NCBI GenBank assembly: GCA_013397935.1
Contig: VZRN01011463.1
Coordinates: forward strand, 1-64,000
Direction: 5' to 3'
Origin: Dasyornis broadbenti
Lineage: Eukaryota > Chordata > Aves > Passeriformes > Dasyornithidae
Length of the DNA stretch: 64,000 nt
Shown piece by piece: positions 34,601 through 45,670 of this stretch; positions within the stretch are counted from its first letter, which is position 1; each line of letters starts with the position of its first letter. The notes beneath the pieces are model-generated. The model was not told the DNA's origin, made no database searches, and saw nothing but the letters and a program-made list of their open reading frames with translations. Both the position numbers and the translations under genes were made by a program.

Positions 34601-35979
34601 AGTTTCTTTAGCTCCAAGTCACATGAAGGGCTTCCCCCCTCTGGAGTATTTCACCATGGTATGTGAAAGCCAGCAAGACCATTAGTGCATGAAGAACCTC
34701 CACGGAGCCAGCACAAGTGTGCATCTTTTCCCCACAGCTTTCTGCACTTTTTCCCCAAACACAGCACTGGTACCCAGTCAAAGACTCTTGATTGTGCATA
34801 AAGGCAGGCTCACAGCTTAATGGCTATTAAACAATGTATGGCAGGAAATATTTCCTATCTCCTCACCCTCTCGCATGGAAGAGCTGGTGCCAAAGAGCCA
34901 TTCATGTTTGCTCAGCACCTATAATACACTGTAGAAACATATTTTGAAGATAAACTGAACAACAAACAGAAAGGAGGAGAGTGGCAGCATGAACTGCATT
35001 GAACTGCAGTTGTCAGTGTTAACACTGGAAACAGATCTGGGATTGCAGCCTGGTCAGTCACTCGTTGCTTTGTCAGTTTTGAGGCAAGCTCAAGACTAGA
35101 GAGCTGTGAGCACACATTGGTGTCACTACAGGAGGCTGGCAGGCTCTGCTGTCACAAACTCCTGTTCCCCAGGAAAGCCGCCATTCTGCGATTGTGCCTG
35201 AGACAGCATCGCTGGGTCACAGCACTAACACCATCCCAGACATTTGTGCCCTGACACAGCTCCCATCTCACTCAGCAATTCAGTCACATCAACAGCTTCA
35301 CCCCAGCACTGTGTGGACCTTCTAACCTGCTATCTGCATACAAACCTTCAATGAAGTCGGAGGCTGTGTATACCCGGGGTTTTGCTTTGCTGACCCCATC
35401 TGGCTTGTTCAAGGTCCCAACTGCTAACTCAATCACCTCTATCAACTCATCTCGTTTGTCCTTCCTTACAGGTTTCTCCTCCGGGTGCCGTGTCAGCCCT
35501 GTCTCCAGCTGGTACACCTTCTGGAGGGTGAAGCTCTCAAAGGGCACTGCTGCATACTCTGTGGACAGCTTAACACCACTGTGCACCTCTGCTTTGTCTA
35601 CTTGGGAACGGAGGAAAGCCAGCAGGTTGGCCTGGGCCTTCTCTGGCTTGCTCTGATCAAGCCGAATGTCCAAGGAGTCTGGGTACTGGTTCTGCATGTT
35701 CTTAAGCTTCTCAGTCCTGCCCTGGAGCTCAGCCTTCAACTGGGCAATTTGTTTCTTCAAGCTGATGATGTAATTGCTGTGTTGCTCTTCTCGCTCTTGC
35801 AGGATGGCTTCATAGCCTTCCTTCACAGTCGGACTGTGCACCCTGGGCAAGGCAAGCTGCTGGTTGTCACCCTTGGGTGTGCAAGCCAACATGTAAACAA
35901 TAGACATTGAGCAACAGGCCACCACCAGCAGACCTACAAGTCGGGGAAGAAATAGAAAAAATCCTCGTCGGAGCATCAT
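22410..35979 (-). CDS. CSGALNACT1: Chondroitin sulfate N-acetylgalactosaminyltransferase 1, complete spliced coding sequence (7 coding exons)
   Basis: Complement of the join 35979-35346, 29130-28914, 27735-27634, 26832-26654, 26293-26199, 23148-23067, 22693-22410. The sum is 1593 nt, 530 residues plus TGA, against 532 in human (recalled). The enzyme moves GalNAc from UDP-GalNAc onto the glycosaminoglycan linker and growing chondroitin chain in the Golgi. Seen: a short basic N-tail (MMLRRG), one hydrophobic anchor at about residues 7-32 (type II topology), a coiled-coil-like stem rich in E/K/Q (about 55-110), then the CHGN catalytic domain. That domain has GKGLDVGARFWKG, the metal-binding CDVDIYF (Asp358 and Asp360), WGGEDVHLYRKYL and LFHLWHEK with His477. 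All splice sites are GT-AG and phases agree. CSGALNACT2 is the nearest paralogue; residue identity and the SH2D4A neighbour favour CSGALNACT1. Confidence 0.97.
23067..23148 (-). CDS. CSGALNACT1: CSGALNACT1 coding exon 6
   Basis: This is an 82-nt exon after acceptor TCCGTGCAG with donor AACATAG|GTAAGA. It encodes TIKKETGFWRDFGFGMTCQY and RSDFLNIG. Its first residue is Thr where I recall Val in mammals. Confidence 0.96.
23149..26198 (-). other. CSGALNACT1: CSGALNACT1 intron between coding exons 5 and 6
   Basis: This is a 3.05-kb AT-rich intron with a T-run at about 24220-24231. I recognise no coding exon, RNA gene or repeat family in it. Confidence 0.75.
26199..26293 (-). CDS. CSGALNACT1: CSGALNACT1 coding exon 5
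   Basis: The acceptor is CTGTCATTTCCAG and the donor CAGCTG|GTAAGT. It encodes KKVFYPVLFSQYNPSIIYGH and HDSIPSLEQQL, a conserved catalytic-domain block. Confidence 0.97.
26654..26832 (-). CDS. CSGALNACT1: CSGALNACT1 coding exon 4 (DVD motif)
   Basis: The acceptor is CCTTTTAG and the donor CAGCCAG|GTACTA. The product holds SANFKNFTFIQMNEEFSRGK, GLDVGARFWKGNN, and VVLFFCDVDIYF with the metal-coordinating Asp-Val-Asp (358-360). Confidence 0.97.
26833..27633 (-). other. CSGALNACT1: CSGALNACT1 intron between coding exons 3 and 4
   Basis: This is a 0.8-kb intron. It holds a G-rich run on the + strand (27374-27390: three G5 tracts split by single bases), so the transcript carries the C-rich complement. 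Nothing else stands out. Confidence 0.75.
27634..27735 (-). CDS. CSGALNACT1: CSGALNACT1 coding exon 3
   Basis: This is a 102-nt exon between TTCCCTGC-complement acceptor (…CTGCAG) and donor CTCTAA|GTAAGT. It encodes EMGIQQDGRIHLTVVYFGKE followed by QMNEVKSILENTSK. It is too short to stand out as an open frame; it is placed by family match and phase. Confidence 0.96.
27736..28913 (-). other. CSGALNACT1: CSGALNACT1 intron between coding exons 2 and 3
   Basis: This is a 1.2-kb GT-AG intron. No gene or repeat is recognisable. Confidence 0.8.
28914..29130 (-). CDS. CSGALNACT1: CSGALNACT1 coding exon 2
   Basis: The acceptor TTTTCATGCAG joins to complete Gly-Ile-Tyr-Arg; the product continues with GTLYELTFKGDEKHQFKKIV, FRPFGPVMKVKNE and INVIVPLAKRASKFRQFMQN. 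The donor is TTTCAG|GTGGGT. This opens the catalytic domain and is highly conserved. Confidence 0.97.
29131..35345 (-). other. CSGALNACT1: CSGALNACT1 intron between coding exons 1 and 2
   Basis: This 6.2-kb intron is the longest between coding exons. It holds a T-run near 30189-30206 and many short open frames with no family resemblance. No CR1 or LTR remnant was recognised by eye. Confidence 0.75.
35346..35979 (-). CDS. CSGALNACT1: CSGALNACT1 coding exon 1 (start codon, membrane anchor, stem)
   Basis: The exon encodes residues 1-211 plus one base. Two adjacent ATGs open the frame; the first has G at -3. Residues 7-32 form the signal-anchor, followed by ACTPKGDNQQLALPR and the coiled-coil stem. 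QKVYQLETGLTRHPEEKPVR is nearly invariant in the family. The donor is GAAG|GTTTGT, inside DFIEG. Reading through it gives a frame that diverges at once from the family, so the splice is real. Confidence 0.96.
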
Positions 35980-36263
35980 ATCTCAAAATGCAGAGTCTAA
36001 CCCCACACATGCAACAGATCTTATATCCATGCAGTGCCACAGAGGTCTCTGGTCTTCGAGTACTCTTATACAGATGCATGTATGTGCAGGAACTGGTTTG
36101 TCAGCTCTCTTGAAATGTGTGCTCTGCCTTTATATGGAGCTGCCTCTGGTCTATACCCAGCAGGACCAAAAGACAAGCTGTGAAGCAGGCAGGACACCTG
36201 ATCCTCATGGCAACATCTATGTTGCTGCGATCTGATCAGATAGTGGCTGATGGAGACTGAGGA
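35980..36263 (-). promoter_or_regulatory. CSGALNACT1: CSGALNACT1 5'UTR portion of the coding-start exon, with upstream ORFs
   Basis: On the minus strand, a good acceptor (TTTGTCATTTACCTTTCAG) ends at 36264/36265, placing about 284 nt of leader ahead of the ATG. The leader contains a 3-codon uORF (36216-36205), a 35-codon uORF (36208-36101) overlapping it through ATGA, and a 70-codon uORF beginning at 36079 that overlaps the main start out of frame. A TATA-like element (complement of 36127-36137) offers an alternative internal promoter. Confidence 0.55.
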
Positions 36264-39200
36264 TCTGAAAGGTAAATGACAAAGACAGTCATTCAAACAA
36301 GTAAGAATCTGGTCATTCAGTACAGACCATTTAGAGCATTCTAAGAATTTACCTTGTTTCTTGACTGCTCTAGCAGATCTCAAAGCTGTGAAGTGCTTAG
36401 GCTAAGATCCAAAAGATGCCAATATCCTTAAGTGGAAAATCCTATATGCATCTCTTTAATTGTTAATAACATGACTTGGCCCATTGCCAATGAAAAACTA
36501 GTCCAGGCCTCAAAGACTGTCACACTTCAGAATTACTAGGAAGTGCCTGGTGGTGAGATGCTAAGGTGCTCAGTTCATCCAAGCAATGATGGCCCTCCAA
36601 GTGTTCTCAACTCTTGGAGTGCTCACTCAAGTTTTGAAAGGAAGGCACTCAGTCCCACAGCTAACACATACACTTTAGCTTCCAGGCATATTTGTTTTCC
36701 AAAACACCAGGAGACAAATATGGTCCATTTGAACATATGAAGCCTGACCTGGAGTACAAATTTGATAACCAAGAAACTAAAAACTGTTATCAAGGCAAAT
36801 TACTACAACTATCATTGTTTGACATATCCTACCAGATGCTCCCATAAAAATCAAATAATGAGGAAGAGGACTTTTTCAGGAACACTCAGACGAAGTTTTA
36901 CTCAAAATCAGGGGAATCTTTATTGCAATTTTGAAGGCTGTCATCATTGCACACTATTTTAACATTTCAAGACCCTCTTCTATGTCTCATAACATTACAA
37001 AAAGTCACGCAACAATGTACAGTACTATTGTGTTATCTAGTCTGCCCAGGATGGTAGACAACAAAGAAGGTGGAACTGGAAACAGTATCATTTTTAATAA
37101 AACTTCTTCAAGTATATATAGAAAAGGGAAAAAAAGTTGGATGATTGAAGTTGAATATTGATCTAGCTGTAAGCTACATTAAAACAATTGTGCTGAGAAT
37201 ATTACCAGAGGGATTTTCAAAATCCCTTGGTTTTGGCCCAAACCCATGCTGGTGCAAGGAACTTCATCATTTACTCAAGGCACTTAAGGCACAGCTGAGT
37301 AACATCCTAGATTACACAGTGGCACTGTGTTGTTAAATACAAACACAAATTAACCCCTTGATGTTTTTCCCTTGGATACATACATGACATTGTGACACTC
37401 TTGACAGGAGAGAGTCACAGTCCTTTTAGGCTTACATCCTTGCTGGCACACCCTTAAGTCAAAACAGTTGGACTAAGACTTTCAGAGTTATTTTCAGTTA
37501 TTTCTTGTCTCAAGTCAAAGTCTTATGAGGGACTTTTCATAAACTGCTCTGTGGCTTCCCCCCCCCTCTGTCTTGATTGAGTATTACTCTATATACAGTA
37601 GTTATGCAGAGATATTTCTGATGTTTGGACGGTTATTATTATTTTATCAGTTTGCAGAACTTCTGGGAAGAAACCCAACTTTGAGCAGGAATTGAGGGGG
37701 CTAAAATGAGCCATAAAAATAGTACTGTATTTTTCTCAAAGTAATGCTGAATGACTATTATAGCATTTATAAGATTCTCCAGAAAATGTCAGGGTTTTCA
37801 AAGGAAGAATTGCTGATTTTGAAGAAAATATTCAAGCAGCTGGAAAAAAAAGACAGGATCGAGTTGGTGCTCTTACCTTTTTGATGTGATCTTATCTTTG
37901 GAACATCTTGGTCTGCTACTGCGTCTTCTCAGCTTGCCAAAATCATCCCCTGTTTATCTCCCTTCTTATGCCCTTCCCAGAAAATGCGTGTACTATGAAA
38001 AGCGCTGTCAACCTCAGAACACCTCTTCATTGCTTTCACATTTGTCAGCTGCCTACATCTTCAGTCTGTCCCCTGTGTGGTGAAAGGCTGTAGTGGAGAC
38101 ACTTCCTATGGATGCACTAAAAAAGTTGGCCTCCTGCAATGTAAAGGAGCTTGTCAAAGCAGAGAAAATTAATCTGGGCATTTCTAACTGTACAACAGAT
38201 CTGGCTAGAAGACTGCAAGAAGGTAGTGTGCAGGGAGACAGGGTCAGGAAGTGGTGAGATGTAGTACATAAAACACTGCTGTGCTTGTATGCTTCCCTTC
38301 ACACAATTAGTCCATTGACTGAATTGGCAGAAGCTGAACATCAGTGAAAGGATTAGTTGTGCTAACGTGGTATAAACTGAAATTACATCTCAATGGCTTA
38401 GATAAACATACTATTTAATTTCTATAAGCAGCAACAGATTTGAGTTTTGGGCAAAGAGCTCTTCAAATGTTGACCTTAGAAAATGTGTGTATATAGATAA
38501 TTATTTTCACTAATATATAGTATGTCTCTCTTCAAGGTACTATTTCTTTTCTGTATAGTTTTCCGGTTTGAAATCTCTCTCATCAAAGATGCATCCTTAA
38601 AAACACTTCAGGACAGTAAATTAACAGAGCTACTTTGTCCCCTGAAACACCATTTTCATAATAAGGAATTGAGACCATGGGGACTTTAACCTTCTTCACA
38701 GGAATCATGACTGCAGGCATCCTGACAAGAAGCTTTCATTGCTTCTTGCCCTCTGGATCTGTCTTATTAAATTGTACTGGTAACTTCAGTGGCATTGCCT
38801 TACAGTGACTGACATTTAAATATACAGCTGTTACTGTACTACTATCTCATGGGCATGCTTGTGAAAGCAGTCCCAATGCCTGTCAGTGCCAAAAAAAGCA
38901 GATTACTTTAAATCAACACCAAAGGTGGTCACAGCTAAGGCGTCTCAGCTGCACAGACAAGTACCAGAAAGCCAGGGATGGTAACTCCTCCTAACAACCG
39001 TTCTGTTGATTTCACCAGACCAACATGGTTTCACATCAACTGAAAGAGAGCCTGAGATGAAGACAAGACAAACTGAAATGTCAGGTTTTTTTCCAGGAAC
39101 TGACAAAAACGCCTCTGTATTTCATGGCAGTCAGCTGCATCAAGTAGTATTAGTCTCTTTGCAAAGAGAAGCTGTAAAAAATATGCAGTGATTAGTCCGA

Positions 39201-41850
39201 TGGCTGTAGAAAAGGACATTAATTCTAAAAAAGCCTTAATTTGCAAAAACATCTTCAACCTTAGCTCAACCCGTTAGCCCAGCCAGAAGTCAGCCCAGCT
39301 CACAGAGGTGCTTTTCACTTGCTTTCAAGGAGCCTGGGCCCCAAAAAATGATCTAAACACAGAAACAGATTCTGTCATCACTGAAAGCACTGTGTGAACA
39401 TTTCTGCCCTGTGGATGCTGCTGCACCTGACCACAGGGAATGGCAAAACAAGAATGTTGTTTGGTTTGAAATTTCAGATGGTATGCACCCATCACTGTTT
39501 CTCACCAACATCTGAATTTTTATTGGACTGTAGAGATACAGGAAATTCATCTCTGCACAGCAATGACAATGTATTTCAAGTCTGAATTTTTGATTCTCAA
39601 AAACCACACTGAGAATTTGTGCAGGAGAAAGAGGCTCAAACCAAAGTACCTCTGTATATATATCTCCCCTGTGAACTCCAAAATTTCTCCTTATTTCTCC
39701 AAAACACTCCTCATGCTGAGGACAGAAATGAATGGCAAAAGCACAGTCATATTTGCAGAGGCAGTGATCTCTTGGCACATATGGTATGAGCAATGCCAAA
39801 TAATTCCATGTTTTCAAGTACATTCTGCCATAGCTTCTTATTGTAGGTGTAACTCAGACTGGCAACTACCATTTTAGCTTACAAAACTTTGAGATTTCTT
39901 TTATTTTCCTTTTTTATTTAATAGAGGCAGTAAGTGGCAGAAGCTGCAATTAGGTTTTGTGTAGGTGTTTGAAACATCTTCATTGAACAGCAGCACATGT
40001 CACAGTGAGATTTCACTAGAATCATATTAATCTCTGAAATGAGCGGTGGGGAGGAGGAAACAGATGTTTCACCCAGACTTTAAGTGCCTTACAAAAATAG
40101 AGAAAGACATTCTGCAGCCACTTGTAATTTGCCTTGAACTTCTTAATTACAAGGATTGTGCATAGCACTGCAGACAAATTAGTCTGTTTTAAACATTAGG
40201 AACAAGATTTTTTCCCCCTTAGCTTCTCGACAGAAATCCAAGCCACTCAGCAGAACAGGATATGTCACAGGGATTTAAATTTAGTCTCACACAACAATTT
40301 ATGCACTTCATGCAAAAATAAATTGTATTTCTGCTTATGGCCAGATCATGATTTCTCAACTACTTCTCAGCCCAGTTCATCTGACCAGGGCTGAATTAAA
40401 CAAAAGGTTGAATAAAGAAAAACACCTGTCTGATAAACTCACTGGGTGCACCTTCTTAACCTTCCTGTATTGTCCCCTGTTAAAAATTCCACTGCTCCCT
40501 CTTGGGTTGACACTCACACATCCGAAATCAACCACTCAAAGTCTTAACATCTGGTTTCTAATCTTCAATCCAAATAAAGGATTAGTAAGAAATAGTATCC
40601 AGAATGAAAATACTAAATGCCAATACTTGAAGACCGTAGACAACTTACTGTAAAACTCTTCATTTCCTAGTCTTTGATTCCCGAGTCATCTTCAAAAGAA
40701 AGTCTTACTTACATTGTCACATGTTCTCTTGGAAAGTCTCAGCATCTAAACCTGCCCACAAAAAGACAATCATACAGCTCCCCTCTGTAAATAACAACTA
40801 CAGTCTGATCATCTTGCAAATAGGTTACAACAACTGTTAGAAGCTGACTACAAAACAAAACAAGAAACCCTCAAAAGCTGTAACAGTCCAGGAAATACTA
40901 TGTTTTCCTCTTGTAGGGACCTGAGAAGTAGCTGCTTCATTCAAGAAGTAGCTTACATTCAAAATATTGCTATAGACTTCTCATTCTGAAAGCTACAAAC
41001 CCAGTGCAGAAGTCCTAACTTTTGCCTTTGTTAGTATCTGGGTCCCATTTCTGCTAATTTATTTGGGCTCCTCTTATCAAGGTAAAGCAGTAACTTTATC
41101 TGCTGTGCCAGTTCAGCTGAGTTCTGAGTTCCATGTGTACTTGTGTTAGCTCATTCACTCACATGTGATCTCAGTGTTCGTGAAGGAACTTTCCCAAAGA
41201 CAGTCCAGAACAGAAATCAAGATTACTTTGAAAGCCTTCTGCTGTCATGTGCAGTAAACATGCCAGGGTTGTTTCAACTTTTACAGTAGCCATTATTACT
41301 ATTACAGTAGACATCAATTATTTCTTCTACAGCATCATGATTTCTATCTTAAATAAAGCACTCAAAAGCAGTATTGAGGTCTCTTTGTCCTTCCAGTGCA
41401 TACCCATTCTGTGTGGGGGTTTATCAATATGTATACACACACAAGAGTGAAAACACTATTGCTTTCCATTCTCCACTGTTAATCAAACTAGTTTTAAAGT
41501 AAAAAAACCCACAGAGGTTAAACGGTAATTAAGTTCTAAATACATCTGAAAAGAAACAGTGTAACAGCTAAAATTAGCTCCACACCAATAACATAACTTT
41601 TTCTGATAAAAACCCCACTACTTTAAGTTACTGCAACAACACTCCTAAAACTGCTTTCTCTCACCCACAACAGTTATCTGTGTAAGACTTGGCAGTTTTC
41701 CACAGATCAATAACCAGCAATTGCAGGGGTCTGTAACAAGAATGTTATTTTTTGTATGAGATACTCAAATTTACAACCATAATACACCACTCTTCACTGC
41801 TAATCACCCTGATCTGTAGGTGTGTAAACCTGCACATCCTCAGTACAACT

Positions 41851-41883
41851 GGGGGTATTATAGGGCTGGGGGTATTATAGGGC
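41851..41883 (+). repeat. 17-bp tandem duplication
   Basis: GGGGGTATTATAGGGCT is immediately repeated, lacking its last base. Confidence 0.85.
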
Positions 41884-44800
41884 ACTTCCAAAAGCCTTCA
41901 CAGGATTTTCCTGCAAGTTGCCACCACTCTGTCTCTCCTTCAGTAAGGATGTGACAGATGCATGCCTTGTCAGGCTCCAAAGAGAAAATGCAGAGGAGAG
42001 ATGACAAGCAGGCACTGCTGCTACACAGATGCTGGAACTCACAAAGATCATCTCCATGCTACTGCAAGAAAGAAATGACAAGGCATTTCTTGTTAGCAAG
42101 CTCTGGCCTGGAGTTTCAGTAATTCAGTTGCACCAAAAATGTTCTGAACTTTGCTAAAATAGACACAAAAAATATGCATTTGAGTTGAGCTGGAATTCAG
42201 CCTGGGCTTTTAAGAAAAAAGTAGCAAACCATCACAGTTTCCAGAACAAAAATTAGTGGTAGGTCTGGACAGCTGAGATGTCCAACTTAGCTGGAAGATC
42301 AGTATCTTCTGAACATGACCTTTACTTTCATTTCATTTAGGTGAGTACCATCTCAGTTTTGCAGATGTGTAAAAGAGGAGCATTTTTCTCCAATCACTTG
42401 ATGCTGCAAGAGCCCTGTACAACATCTAACATAGCAGCATGCTGGGAACAGTTTCTTTTTGCAGGACATTAGCTAAAAAAACAAGGACAAGCTACAGATA
42501 GGGACAGTTGAATGATGCTACTCTAATTTACTTCATTTTAAGATCTAATTCAACAATTTCTCTGCATGTGGAGAGCTTCCAGAAAGACTAATTCAGCTTT
42601 AACATGACACCAATCTATATGAACTTCTGAAATATCTCAGAATCAGCATAATAAGAGGGATAAACCACAAAATCCTTTAGTATTTCCTGATTAAAACAAA
42701 TAATCGGATAAATTTTGCTTATCCATTAAATTCTGGACTTGGGAAAAAATGCTGTTATTTAATTTTAAACTGTTTACACATACACCTTCAGTGATTTACA
42801 CAAGCAAAAGAAAACTTACTGCCACCACAGAAATGAACAGTCATTCCTTTTAAGAATGAAGATGACCATAGCTTTATGAAAATAACTCAGGTCAGCAGCA
42901 GCAAGGCCTGTAAAAATGAAGGGATCTACACCTATGTGGGGACACTCTGTGAATGCTTGTTGGTTTAGACCCATCCCTTCATGACTGTTACTTAAAATAT
43001 TTTCTTGTGCAAAGTACATACTAATGTCACTTTTTGCCAGGAACTCCAAGGATTCTGCCAGATGTACATCCCACAGTACCTCAGCCAGAGTTTCAATGAA
43101 ATCTGAAGCCCAGTGTAGACACATCTGTGATGTGGGTCATGAATCAGGGAAGGTTTAGCATCTATCTAAATTAAGCAAGAGTGTCATTTATCCATTGACA
43201 AAAATGCACAAACATGCATAACTAAGTTGTGTTCAGAAACAGGAAAGCCTACATAGGCTGAGCTGCAGGGTGGAAAGCAGTTTGTGTGTGTCTTCCAGTA
43301 TTTAACAAGGACTTCTTCAGTCAGGGCTACCAAACCTCTCATATGTTTCGCTGCCAGTCCAGTCCTTCAGCTGCAAGTGCACAGTGCAGTGAAAGCCCCC
43401 TGCTTTGAGAAAAAACTGTGAGGTGATAAAGTACAGTAACAGTGACTGAAAGTATCTATCCTATCAAAGTCCCCGTAAGTTAGCAATAGTTTTAAGATGT
43501 CTGAACAATCCAGCCTGACCTGGAGATTTTGTCTTCCTCTCCTTGCCAGAAATCCCTGGTACAGCTAGAATGCTCTGTACCAAGCTAGATGTGGACTTGA
43601 ACTTCATTAACTCCAGCAGAGTTGGCAGCAGTAGAGGTTTCCTCCCTCTTGAATCCAGTATGTGATAAGTGAGCAGAGACATCTGGCTCCCACAAATCTA
43701 ATGTTATATTCTTATGGTAATACAGAGCCCTAAATTTTGAGCTCCTTGTACTTGAAATGAAATGTTCTGGTTAGGGTGGTATCAATACAGGGCTTCAAAT
43801 AAAATAATTAAGAGCAAAGGGGACAACAGAAAAAACATCTTGGTATTAAGAATTAGGTGATTATCTAGGCTGAGCAAGAATTAGCAGGATAGGGACTAAT
43901 TTTGCTGACCAAGATTACTTTTCAGCTGTGGTTTACAAAGCAGAAGAAAATCAAGTTTCAGACCACAAACTAATAATCAGGAAGACAGAAAACAACTGCA
44001 ACCTGGTTCAGCATTAGGCAAGTTACCCTAGCTCCCCACAGAACACCAAAACATGCAGCATTAACAGGTCTCATAGCTCATGTACCAGCAATCCCCAAGC
44101 TCTGCTGATCTGCATCTCCTTGTCAGTCTGGTCTGTACTGATTGACAGGAAGAGGCCAGGTCCCTTATTCAGCCCCCATTTCCTTCTTCCTCCAGGTTGG
44201 TGCTTATTCAGAAACAACATGCCCCAAGGTCTCATTTAGTACATGACCACTGTTTTGATATGTGGTTTTGGTCAAAGACCCAGCATTTCCTTGATGTACC
44301 GGGAAAGAGTCTCCTGGCAATTCTTTGAAAAGCCCAAACTCTTTCAGTTATTTCAGTAAAACAGATTTTCTCCTTCTATAAAAAGCTTCCAAATATCTTT
44401 TTCATTTTTCTATTTGGGGCTCACATAATACTTGAATCTCATTGACTTCACCTGCATCATTAAACTAGCCAGTTCTTTACTATGGGATCACAGCAAAGTC
44501 TCTGCTGAAAAGGTCTAGGCAGAGATGAAAAGAAAGGAAGGCTTTTTATATTTAATATTGTACTGTCTTCTACCCACTTGACCATGAAATTCTTCTTCCA
44601 AAAACGAATGAAAAAACCCTCAAACCTGAGGAAAACCAAAAATTAAAGAACTATCTTGCAAAACACAGATATCTACAAACTTTTATTCAGGTCAATTGAT
44701 TTCAACAGAATGAAGACGTTTATCTTTGCGTGATATTTTATCCCTTATAAGGATTTATTTTTAAATAAAATATATCAATAGGTTGAGAATGCCTACTTTG

Positions 44801-45648
44801 TTTTAACTTAACAAATGACAGTGCTTCAAATTTCCACTTCTTGTCAGGTTTTATATCTTTGAAGTTGTCAGAGTGCACAGAGGTCCACAGAAAACTGCTT
44901 TTGGTCAAATGGCTATAAGAAAAAATATTCTTTTAATTTTATGAAAAATGGCATCACATTTCTATATCCTTTAGTTAAGTAAAGCAAGCCACATTTTCAA
45001 GTGTTAATGAAACACCTGCTCACAGTTACTTTGGTTTCTAAGTTTTCAACTCTGATTCTCAAATTATATTGAAAATGGAATCTATGTTTTCAATTTCTTT
45101 ATAGGATACCTGAATTCAAACAAGCAGTCTGATATTCTATTTTAAAGCTCTCCGATATAACAAATTACAGCCATAAACATAATTTCTCATTGGTCATCAA
45201 GAAATTTCAGTTCCCACATTGACCATTAGTATTGGGATTAAAACTGTAGTTTATTAAGGAAATTTTAATTGCAGTTATTGTATATTGTCAATAGCTCTTA
45301 AAACCCAGTCAATCAGCTTGAAACACATTAAGTGTTAACAGTTCACACAGGAGGCACCCTAGTTCTCTAACACAGAGCTGATTGACGACATAAGTAAAGC
45401 CAGTTTCCCTTGCCAGCAAAAGCTGTCTTGTTTTCCCCTCTTTTGTTAGACAGGAGAAGTACACCCTGCAGTCAGGTCAGCATTTCCTGGAAGGTTCCAA
45501 AGAGCCTATCCATTGAAAGAACTTCAGGGTTCAATCAGAAGCAAAAACATTTCATGCAAAGTTATTAAATAATACTCACAATATGATCTTACTCCATAAT
45601 GTTTTTCCTCACTGTACCACAAAAGTATCTGACTTAGTTTGATTTAAC

Positions 45649-45670
45649 TTTGTATCAAAGTTGATACAAA
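45649..45670. repeat. 22-bp near-palindrome
   Basis: TTTGTATCAA, two bases, TTGATACAAA. It could extrude or bind a dimeric factor; no function is shown. Confidence 0.85.

Noticed and set aside
35485..35910. 141-codon plus-strand open frame opposite CSGALNACT1 coding exon 1
   Set aside because: It is the antisense shadow of the real minus-strand exon.
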